Assembly: GCA_003971905.1 (NCBI GenBank)
Contig: RSEE01000019.1
Span: 558,001-622,000, forward strand
DNA from: Moniliella sp. 'wahieum'
Lineage: Eukaryota > Basidiomycota > Moniliellomycetes > Moniliellales > Moniliellaceae
Length of the DNA: 64,000 bases
Reading direction: 5' to 3'
Positions 11,619-21,347 of this stretch are shown piece by piece. The notes beneath the pieces were generated by a model, which searched no databases, was not told the DNA's origin, and saw nothing but the letters and a program-made list of their open reading frames with translations. A program made the translations under genes and the position numbers. Each line of letters opens with the position of its first letter. Within the stretch, counting starts at the first letter, position 1.

Positions 11619-14568
11619 TACGAAGCTGGTCATTTTCGCAGTGTTGGCTTTTTCCCTATCTGGGTGCTGTGCAAGATACACTTCATGCATTGCCTTACCG
11701 TTTGACTGTGGCTCTGGTTGGCGTGCTATGTTCTCTGCCCCGCCCCGCGTAACGGAGCATTTGTTGTATTGCATTTTTTTTTCGGGCGCAACAAGTCTTC
11801 AAGTCCCATCTTGCCCTCGAGATGCGGGCCATTCCTCTAATGGTTGTTTCTCCCAAGCACTTCTGATCCTTCTTCCCTTTCCTGGCTAATCCCCCTCCCC
11901 CTCTTGATTTGAGTTTGTCTCGTGCCGTCCCCGTGATGTAGGGGCTTTTGATCTTTTCCGCCGATTTCTCTGTCTCCTGTAAAAGAGTTGACTGGCTCTA
12001 TCGGCTTTCGTTTTTTTCTTCTGGCCCTTCCCTGCCGCGCCCAGTCCCGTGCGTTCTTCGCCCCGGCTGGGTTGGCGATATTTAATCCCACTCATGTAAT
12101 CTTCTCCGATGGGATTGTCGCTTGCGGGTGTGGATGAAATTCGAGAGGATGGATGTATCAGCCTAAAAGGCACGACCATTGTATACTGTTTGCTGCCTCA
12201 TATGTCCTCTGACGTTAAAAGGCAGTGAGAAGCGATGGGGAACGCGAGCACTCTTGCCCTGTTTTCTTGGTGCTTTTATATCCGGTAACTAGCCGTTGGA
12301 TAGGATGTCAAACAATATAATGAAGTCCAGGAAGTGGCTATGCTGGTCGTTGAAAGATATTTTATTTGACTCCTTTTCTGTCAATTGTTTGCCTCGTCCG
12401 AATGTCTCTTCATTTGTCTTGTCACTAGTCACTTCTCCCCCAGTCCCGTCGGAAGCTATAGAACTCGGCCTGATCGACCTGAACACCACATTGATATATT
12501 TATCCTTGACGCTGATGGGAGCTAAACTGCTGAGCTCTGAGAGTTCACCGGCGTTCACCGGCGTTCACCGCGTTCAACATTCAACGCTCTCCGCCGCTCA
12601 TCAGCGCCCGACGCTCGGAAGACGTGTCTACGCAATACAGCTTGCGCTCACCGCTCACCGCTCGCCGCCTCTGAGATGTCTGTGTAAGTCAAGTCAGACA
12701 ACCCAGGTCTTGGGTTTTGTGTATTGATTTCATGACATTTGCAATAAGACTCTAATAGGCATCATCAAGGACAAATAAATAAGGCGCCGCCTATATATAT
12801 ACTACTACTACCACTCATGACAGGCTTTTGCTCATCCGGCGTGTGCTCTGCCAACTTGTTGTACCAACTCAATTAGGAAAATTCAACGGTGTCGCCCGCA
12901 GATCAGGGCCATTTCCCTGCCCCCACATTCATATGCAACCCAAAAGCAGATATCGATCATCTTGTGGTATAATGTAAGCGATAAACCGACGTTTCCAACG
13001 ACATGTGAACCCTGGGTCACCTTTTCAACACATTTGGGAAGTTCCTTTCAGTGCTCCCTCTTTTTAGCAATATTTGTTGATGATGATGGCATAGTGCTCT
13101 CTTATTGTCATGGCCAGAGGAAAGAACAGATCTTGAGTGTGTCCCTGTGATAGTCGTTGTTGTTGCAAAATAATTCACTTCCTCCAACATGGCCCCCTTT
13201 CCGTGTTACAAATAATGCTTCACCGTCATCTCCTCGTCCAATACCTACACCCCTTGCGCCCTTTCTCATACACTCACAGAATGTAGTCCACCTTCATCCT
13301 CACTGTTCCAAACGCTCCGGTGGCTCCATTAAACGATCATTCATACGCCTGGCCTTCCTCCCCCACCCCGTTTCCTCTTCTTATCCTCCGCCACTAATAC
13401 ACAACCAGATTATTGAAAAAACATGAGTGTTCCAGTTGGAGTGCACAAAAAAATGAGAACCTGCTTCCGTCCTGAATCGTGCAACGTCCCCCGATGTTGG
13501 TTTGGGTGCAGGTATAGAAATCAAGATGTGCTCAAGCTATGACATTGCTGTGATTCATGCGGAGATGATAGCTTCCCTATAGACAGACTCTTTCTGTGAC
13601 GCTGGTACTAGGCCATTGCTGTATCCGGGTGTTTGCGCCTTCATTTGTCCTCCTGTTTTCCCTTTTCTTCCTCTTGTCTCTCCCCATGCCGGATACCGCT
13701 TCCCTCTCGTTCATTCTCTGTGCTCGAGATCACATCCCTATAGTTCTTTCAGTCAGCAGTGTTGTATATGAGGGGGGGACATCTTATTGCGGTCGGGTGT
13801 GGTCACAGCGCAACGACATTAGACCACCCACAGTTGCACTTGGTTAGTAGGCGAGGCACAACAGGATATACGCAGCTGTGCTGGAGAGACCAGTCTGGAC
13901 ACCCGCTTTTTGTCGGTGGCTCGAGGCACTTTTAGCAAAAATATACATCAAGGAAAGCCAGTTGCAACACATTGTGCTGTGCTCAACTACCTCTCGTCAC
14001 CATTCTGCTCTCACATTGACACTCTAGAGTAGCACACCTGGTTAAGTTCCCTGCTATATAATACAGCGCTGGCGCTGCGTCTTAAACTCCCCTACGCGTC
14101 TGCGGGCTGCGGGGTCCTCGAGAAGCTTGTGACTGTTGACGATCAACGATCAACGTTCCGCGTTCAACGCGGCGTCAACGCACCAACGTCGTCAAAGCTC
14201 AACACAGTGTATAAGTGGTGGTACGATCGCTAACTCAATCCTGTGTGTTATACAAGTCACTCCTGTCACGCTTTTTTCTGTTTTTTGGCATGCGTATACA
14301 GTGCGTAGAGAAGTGACATATACATTTTGACCAATGCAGCTGTAGCAACACACGTGGCACCGCACGCACAAGCCCATAATAGAGCTGTAGCCTGTGCTGT
14401 AGCCGCCTCTGTTTGGCATTGTGAATTGGATCCATCTCATGGGATACCTCCTGAGGCCTGAGGGTCTGAGGCTTAAGGCAGGCCTGACATGCTGACATTT
14501 GTCGGCAACGTATTATCTCGGCAAAAACTCTCATATGTGTCACATCTCAGATCCCAGACCACAGATCT

Positions 14569-14690
14569 CACGCGTCACGCGTCACGAGGGATCTCATCGA
14601 AATCAACAAAAAGGCTATCTCTCTCCACCATCAGGGCCTGAGATATCCGGTCTCGGCCTGAGATCTGAGATCTCAGATCTGATATCTGAA
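14569..14690. repeat. CACGCGT and AGATCTC heptamer arrays
   Basis: ACGCGT+C units lie at 14569-14587. A dense AGATCT-based run lies at 14661-14690 and contains AGATCTGAGATCTCAGATCT. Confidence 0.8.
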
Positions 14691-14726
14691 TAACGTTAAT
14701 AACGTACCCAGGTATATAGCTTGGTT

Positions 14727-14758
14727 CCTAAGGCCTAAGGCCTAATACTTAGTACTTA
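14727..14758. repeat. AGGCCTA array passing into AGTACTT
   Basis: AGGCCT palindromes with an A spacer (period 7), followed by an AGTACT unit. Confidence 0.8.
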
Positions 14759-14950
14759 TGATACAACTTATGGCCTGCTGCACGTGGGAATGACACGGTT
14801 AGAGATCGGTCTAAGATTATCGAGACACCAGCATATCTGCGCTCCACGCCGCGCTCCACTCAATATACTCGATGTTTTCTCTCCCCGATCCCAACTCTGT
14901 CCCACTCCTTTGTCCCAGATCCCAAATCCAAAATGTGTGAGAGCATGTGA

Positions 14951-14973
14951 GCCAGGCCAGGCCAGGCCAGGCC
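14951..14973. repeat. GGCCA pentamer repeat
   Basis: Four to five copies of GGCCA: a 4-bp palindrome plus one base, a shorter version of the heptamer rule. Confidence 0.75.
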
Positions 14974-15100
14974 TTCCCGAGACCGAAAGGATATCGGAAA
15001 CGAGACCCCGGGCAAGCAAGCCTTTTGCCACGTCCACCCCACTTGCGTCACTGGGTCACCGCTCACCGTGAGCGCGTGAGCTCTCACCTGGTTATCCTAA

Positions 15101-15209
15101 GACGTCACGCGTCACATGTCACGCGTCACGCCTCAGGGCCTCGTGAGCGCGTGAGCCTCACATGCTCACACACACACCACGCGTCACGCGTCATGCGTCA
15201 TGCATCATC
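15101..15209. repeat. Mixed GTCACGC/GTCACAT/GCGTCAT heptamer arrays
   Basis: Two arrays (15101-15132 and 15179-15209) keep an exact 7-bp period while successive units switch among ACGCGT, ACATGT, ATGCGT and ATGCAT cores. Confidence 0.8.
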
Positions 15210-15263
15210 TTGTGACGTAGAGACACATTCGGTGTGACATGTGACATTGCCCCCTTTCAGACC

Positions 15264-16552
15264 TCACCTCCCTGGCGTTGGAGAAGGCAGGCATGGGCCA
15301 TACGACGGGCGCGGGGAACAGGCTTGTCGGGGTACATCGCATGGAAACGAACCACCGGGTGGGCGTCATGGGACACGTCCGCAGCTGGCACCCACTCCCG
15401 CTCGTGGACAGGGTAGCCTCGGAAATGGACGAAGTATAATACTCCAGATGTCCACCGCGACCCTTACGAGAACCTCCTGCAACTCATGATGAACCGCCCC
15501 ATCGTCGGCATACTCGGGGAGGGGGGAGGGGGCTCGACCAAGCGGTTAGAGACCTCGTCGCCCGAACTGTAGGCGCGCAACCGCGTGACTTGGAACGCAT
15601 CGTGGATATGAAGCCAATCAGGCAGGCGAACTTCATACGCAGCACGTCCGACAGCACGGACGATTGGAAAGGGTCCCAGGTAGCGGTAATCCAACCCGTC
15701 GGAAGGACGTTGGGTGGATAAGTAGCCATCGCGACGGACCAAAACCGGTTGACCAACTTCAAAGGAGTCGGCCTCGGTGCGATGCTGATCAGCGTAGTGC
15801 CGATACCGCTCCTGGGCTGCGGCCAGGGTCTTCCGCGCTACGGCCTGGGTCGAGCGGAGACCCTCGAGGTACGAAGCGGCGTCCGGCACGGCCGATGACG
15901 CAGCCGCTAACTCACCGCGGGGCGAGTAGCCATACGTAAGGAAAAAGGGGGACGCGCCTGTGCTGGAGTGGGGAGAAGAGTTGTAAGCGAACTCGGCCGT
16001 GGGAGAAGATAAAACCAGTTTGACTGCTGCTCATCCAGGTAGCAACGAACTGGTACTGTTCATCAAGAACCTGTAGTACCTGGTTTACCCTCTCCGTCTG
16101 TCCGTCCGATTGGGGATGATATATAGATGATATATGATACGCCGTGTTGAGGCTCGAGTGGATGCCCAAGTCACTGCACAGGGCCCTCCAAAAGTGGCTC
16201 GCAAAAGTAGGACCACGGTCGCTAACCAAGTCGCGCGGCAGCCCATCGTAGCGGAAAACGAGGTGAACAAACTGGTGGACAAGTCGCGGTGCCGTGTCCG
16301 TTGTGTGGACAGGAATGAAATGCGCGAACTTATAGTGAACCTGTCCACCATGACCAAGACGGCATCGAAACCCTTCGAGGGTGGCAGGTGGGTAATGTGA
16401 CAAGCGTGCGCATCAGCAGGTGCAAGCTGTCGTACCTCCCCCCGAAGAAGTGAATGCAACTCCTCCATATCCGGTGGGCACCACTTCAAGCCCAACCACG
16501 GACCACAGTAATCTTCCACCGGCACAGGAGGTATAGGACGCTCCCCGTCCAC
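15264..16552 (-). mobile_element. Truncated Ty3/gypsy retrotransposon: integrase and chromodomain end of pol
   Basis: The 3' part of a gypsy-type pol on the minus strand. The integrase core shows FDAVLVMVDRF (first Asp, about 16355), GLPRDLVSDRGPTFASHFW (second Asp, about 16219) and SDGQTERVNQ (Glu, about 16100). The second Asp-to-Glu spacing is enlarged by an insertion reading ISSIYH, an apparent 18-bp duplication of the local ATATGAT-rich sequence. It continues through ASYLEGLRSTQAVARKTL and YLGPFPIVRAVGRAAYEVRL. A chromodomain-like tail follows, with VHFRGYPVHEREWVPAADVS, ending at the stop at 15264. Protease, reverse transcriptase and RNase H are absent, and no LTR is visible on either side. 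Frame slips occur at about 16330, 16070 and 15470. I read it as a 5'-truncated, dead copy. Confidence 0.85.
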
Positions 16553-16911
16553 GTATCGCCTTGTGGGGCGCAGTGAGCTGGCCGCTCTGAACGCCTGAAC
16601 GCCCTGAACGACGACAACCCAATCTCGTCAGCTGCGTTCTCGCAGGCGGGGCGTTGACAACAGCTGAAGCGTGCTTCTAGTAAGAAAAGAACTTTGTATA
16701 GGCGGAAGCAAGTGGTTTGGACACGAAGGTAAGGTGGATGGAGACATCTTTATTGATTAAGCAAACACATCTACTGAGAGGACGCAGGGTTGAACTGAAC
16801 AAGGGTCCGAGGTGGAGGAGACGCTGGCCGGGGAAGGGGAACAAGAGATGGAGGATGGAGGCGGAGGAGGGCGGGAGGGGGAGGGGGGGAGGTGAAGATC
16901 GGGTGAGGCGC

Positions 16912-19900
16912 TCAAGAAGGGACGGAGGCATCGGACAAGGGGGGGGTAATGGCATTATCTTTTGAGTTGTTTGAGGGACAAGTCCCTTTCTTGACCGAAT
17001 TCAGTTTCCTCCAGATCTCCTCAACCTTGAATGGAGTCCATTCCTTCTCTGGTAAGACCAAGTCAACGTCGTCGATTTGCGATAATTTGTCGCAGATCAT
17101 TGAGAACCCGCCTCGCTTCTTGCCCAACATTTCGAAGGCGGTGTGGACCCGCTTGACAATTTCGGACGTGGTGAGTTTGACCTTGTACGCGGGTGATGAG
17201 CTTGTCGATGCGCCGCCCAACCCTGCGACGGCGTTTGAGCTGGTTTTCTTGGGCACCACCAACCGCTTTGAGACCAGGTCGTCGCCGTCCATCTGGTCCG
17301 TTGAATCGGGATGGCGGAGTAAGCTGATCCCGCAGACAAAGCACTCCCCCCCACCCCTTGTCCCACTCCTCCCAGGTTGGGGTTACTGACGCGACGTTTA
17401 GACGCAGCGTAAGCTCACTGGGAAAAGGAGGAGGGGGTGAAGGAGGGGGTTGGATGGTCCGAAGCAGTGCTTCACACGTGACCGTAATCGTGCTGCTTGG
17501 AATAGAGGCTGTGGGGGGGATAGAGGCTGTGGGGGTTGTAGCGGCGACAGCGACTGGCCCCAGGCGACTTCCTGCCGCAGCAAACACAGAAGACCTCGTC
17601 GTCCGAACAGGGGTGGGGTTGACCATCACAGGAGGCGGAGCTGCATCAGGTTCGGGAACAACGTCAACACGTCGCCCCAAGGTAAGCACAGGGTCATCTG
17701 AAGCAGGCACGGGGTCATCTGAAGCAGGCACAGGGTAGGCCGTTGACCCTGCGGACGAGCGTGAAGTTTCGTTGGGGTCCAAGGGAGAACGGGTGAGGGG
17801 ATCCAGGCCTGCTGCGGGTGGAGACACACGGCGGGGTGGGGTGCCAATCGCATCCTGTGGAACGCCTATGCGACCCGCGATGGCGGCAAGCATGGTCGCC
17901 ATGCCCTTCATTTCGTTCGCCATGCCCTCCACTTTGGTCTCGATGCCCTCCACTTTGGTCTCGATGCCCTCCATTTTGGTTTTGAGGCTCTCCAACTCAC
18001 TCCGCATACCCTGTACGCTCAAGTCGCACGCGTCCACGTGATCCGCGTTGCCCTTAATCAACTCTTCCATATGGGGCAGTGAACTGCCCACAACATTAGC
18101 CGTCTGGATCGTCATCGAATCGGACGATTCTTGAGCTTCTGCGAACACGTGAACCGCATCCTCCACTGAGCCCATCCTGGTCTTGACCTCCCCCCACACA
18201 CTGCTGAATATAAGCAGTGAGATCAGGCATTGCGCGTTCGAGAGAAGGCTCTATCGGCTCCCGCTGTTCAACGACATAAGCCTTGAGCTTTTCGCTCCAC
18301 TCACTGTACTCCGGTGACTGGAACACGGGCAACTTCAAAATATGGCGGTTGCATGCGGTGTCAGACCAAAAAGGTGCATCTTGTAGGATTATTCGGCGGA
18401 ACATCCTCAGCATCTTTGCGAATTCTTTCGCCAAGAGAAGATGTTCTCGCCTGCTGTTGATCTCAGCTCCTCATATGCACGCTTCTTTCCCTTTTGACCG
18501 CTGGTGAGGGGCGCGACCTCCTGAAGCGCCTCATTGAGTTTATCCTCCTCCTCGTCCAAGTCAGGAAAAATTTTGCGCAGGAGATTATCAGGGGGGTCCA
18601 GCTGACCTCGGGGGAGGAAATAAGAACCGCCCTGGGGTGCCCATCCACTCAACGCGCGCACAACGTTCATGGCAATGGGGTTGTCGGAGTATTGAGGTTT
18701 GGCCGATGTAGCCCAGTGCCCAGCCCTACCGACTGCATCATCCGGGACACCCAGTGACTCGGCGATACGAGCAGCGCTCCCACGGAAGATGTCGGTCTTC
18801 TTGTGACCGTCGAGCCCCGCTGCCTTCAAATACCGCAGCACCGCCAGGTAATGGCCCGTCTCAGTCATCGGCGAACAGCCGATGGGCCTCTTGGATTGCT
18901 GGACTTGCCCGTGCCATTCGCGGGTCCATCCTCAGGTCCATCCTCGGGTCCATCCTCGGGTCCATCCTCAAGGCCATCCTCGGGTCCATCCTCGAGGCCA
19001 TCCTCGGGTCCATCCTTAGGTCCATCCTCAGGGCTATCCTCAAGGCCATCCTCAGGGCCATCCTCGGGGCTATCCGCGGGACCATCCTCCTGCAGATTAG
19101 TGGTGGAACGGCCGATCCCTTGACGTTGCCTGGAAAAAACCGGGTACTTGATCCAAGTCTCCGGTTCGGTTAAGGGCGGGCAGCATCCATCGCCCAACCC
19201 TTGAGGGCGGCGATCCCTTGCGACTTGCAACCGGAAGAAGAAATGCCGCGCTAGAGAGACGAAAGACAACACCGGTTCGGGTCTTGTTCCTCATAGCACC
19301 CATGGCGTGTTTGTTACCCTCCTGGTTGGGTTTTCCGTCTAACAGCAAGATCTGCAGCGCCTCGACCTTCTCGGTAGGTCCTTCTGGGGTAGGAAGTGAG
19401 AGGAAAACAGTCCATGATCAAAAGTCCACGCGCGTTCGAGCCGCGCAAAAGACCGTAATGAGAGAGGCACGCCATAGCGTGGTCACGAATACCCCCAGCA
19501 AAATTACGCGAGTTCTCCAACGTGGCGTTCAAAATCACGTCGAACTGCTCGAGCGTATAGCCGTCGAGGAAAAAACCTGGGTCGGTCACAAGGTCAGCGT
19601 ATGATAAAAAAGAAATGGGGAGATTGCACATACCATTCAGGCGGCCTTTGATATCGTTCTTCTGCGTCTTGCCATCAGTTTTGCGCTTGCACACCACAAC
19701 GCTTCTGCTATGTGGCTCATACGGGGGTTTGAAAGCGTCCAACCACTGATACCCCCTCTTGCTGTCATACTGGGAGCGTTGGAACTGGTGGAGTCCGCCC
19801 ACGCTCGAAAGGTAGCCATTCACTGTGGATTTAGAGAAACCCCCTTTCAACGCCTTGGACGATACGAAGGGTTGGGGCTCTTCAAATAAGCCCTGTTCGT

Positions 19901-20504
19901 TTGCCGCTCCAGTTCGAGGGGATTGGCTGTTCTCCGTCCGCCTTCGTTTGTTGGGATCCGATTCGCTGCTCTCCGACCGTTTTCGTTTGCTGGACTCTTT
20001 CGGCTTATAAATCCAGGAAGGGAGGTCCATGCCCGCAAGCTGCCCAGACGCCATGCGCTTGTCGAACGATTCGCCCAGGTAATCTGTGAGCGGACCACCG
20101 TTTTCGATCACTGCCTTTGTAAACATTGCCAGGTGATGATCATTAGTGAGGGTCCTGCAGGCACACAGGTGCATCAACATACGATCAGAAGAGAAACAAA
20201 GGTAGAGCGATGACCAGCATGAAGAGAGAGACCTACCGATGCTCAAACTCGACCTTGCGCTGCACCACATCGTCATAGGTAGACAGCGACGGACTGCCCA
20301 AAGTGTGTTCCCTTTGCAGGCAAAACTCCATGAAGGCACGCGCCTTGGGCCGGTAAGTCTGAATGGTGGCCAGGTTGAATTCTTCATCTTGTCCTCTTCA
20401 AGGATCCGCAAATCCGCCAGACGCTGATCTCGCTGCGTCTTGAGGAACCAGGGATGAAGTGACCTGCTGAGGGCGATCCTGCTGAGGGTCACCCGCTGAG
20501 GCAT
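16912..20504 (-). mobile_element. Crypton-type element: Ndc10-like tyrosine recombinase
   Basis: Cryptons move with a tyrosine recombinase instead of a DDE transposase. In order on the minus strand: an N-terminal helical block with TIQTYRPKARAFMEFCLQRE; an intron (about 20138-20234); FSKSTVNGYLSSVGGLHQFQ; a second intron (about 19583-19632); FDVILNATLENS and YGLLRGSNARGLLIMDCF (first catalytic Arg, about 19440); LLLDGKPNQEGNKHAMGAM; an acidic tetrapeptide repeat (18920-19090); HKKTDIFRGSAARIAESLGV (catalytic H..R, about 18785-18803), GRAGHW and PQYSDN (candidate nucleophile Tyr, about 18690); MFRRIILQDAPFW; a coiled coil with METKVEG-type repeats (about 17900-18000); and a C-terminal segment with PTWEEWDKGWGG that may be a GCR1_C-like DNA-binding domain. 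The layout matches the Ndc10_II recombinase family. Several frame slips are present. No terminal inverted repeats are seen, as expected for Cryptons; exact ends are unknown. Confidence 0.78.
18920..19092 (-). repeat. 12-bp coding minisatellite, (EDGP)n acidic repeat in the Crypton recombinase
   Basis: About 14 copies of a 12-bp unit (CATCCTCGGGTC on the plus strand). On the minus strand they encode alternating EDGP and EDGL/EDSP tetrapeptides. The repeat sits between the recombinase core and its H..R catalytic segment. Confidence 0.88.
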
Positions 20505-21347
20505 CCCACGAATGCGTCCACTAAAATGAGCCGTATCCCTGTGACGAGCCTGGTCCGGCTGGTTCTAGATGGCATGCTCGATGACTAGGAGTACGCAAAG
20601 GGAGCTAGATGGGGGGGGGTGGCAGGACGCGTCAGGCGGTGGTAGTAAGTGGGCGCGCGGTTTTGCGCCTCGGCTACGATCGAGGACTGGGGGGCAATTC
20701 GACCAGGATTGAAATATCGTAAGCAGCCCCCTTCGACACATATGCTTTGAAACTGGAATCAATATGTTGTTGGCCGCCCCCAAGTCACCCTCTGTTATGA
20801 TTTCAGTGTCCACGCTCTGATCCTTGGCCTCATCTTAGATCGAAAGCGCGTTCGCGCGTTAATACGCACCACGTCATATAAGGAGGACCTTGGTCAATAT
20901 GGTATCTCACTTTAATGCGGGAGGAGAACGGGGACAGCAGTGGGATGAACGTCTGGGGGTCATATACAGCTGTTGGAGGGTGCCGAGAAATGGACATCCC
21001 TTCCAATCTTCGAGATATATCGAGATATATTCAATCCCCTGAGAAGAAAGGTCAAGCCACCATCGAGACACGAACACGCACAAGTCCTGTATCTCGAGGG
21101 TCTGAGCCAGAGAAGACCCGTCCCCAGTTTGCACATTCATTTGAGATGCGGGTATGTGGTTTTCAAGGAATCTTGGAACCAACAAGTTCAGCCGTTATAC
21201 ATCACGGGGCCTAAGGAAGGCGCTGCCCTTTAACGGATTGCGTATTGTGATTCTAAGCAAGCCAGGTGCCGTTTTGATAGGCCCATAATTAGCACCTGGA
21301 CTCACAAACACCCAGAAAGGGCATCCGCCGTCTGGTTAAACACTGAA
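20505..21347. other. Intergenic between the Crypton and TRAPPC13
   Basis: Small frames only. The left part may hold the unrecognised 5' exon or leader of the Crypton gene; the right part is the 3' flank of TRAPPC13. No repeats or domains were recognised. Confidence 0.45.

Larger units (their letters stand above)
11619..15263. other. 3.6-kb intergenic region, no supported gene
   Basis: Pyrimidine-rich 3' flank of the Medusa-like gene, then AT-richer DNA with a TATATATA stretch near 12794. Frames up to 143 codons exist but lack family resemblance. From about 14.1 kb the DNA is again full of palindromic heptamer arrays (14129-15240). Confidence 0.5.

Noticed and set aside
18920-19092. CRISPR-like direct repeats
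   Set aside because: The 12-bp units are contiguous without spacers and encode an in-frame EDGP repeat inside a recombinase gene.
15264-20504. Gypsy fragment and Crypton read as one composite element
   Set aside because: No shared LTRs or flanking duplications were found, and the two proteins belong to unrelated mechanisms; adjacency is probably nested or chance insertion.
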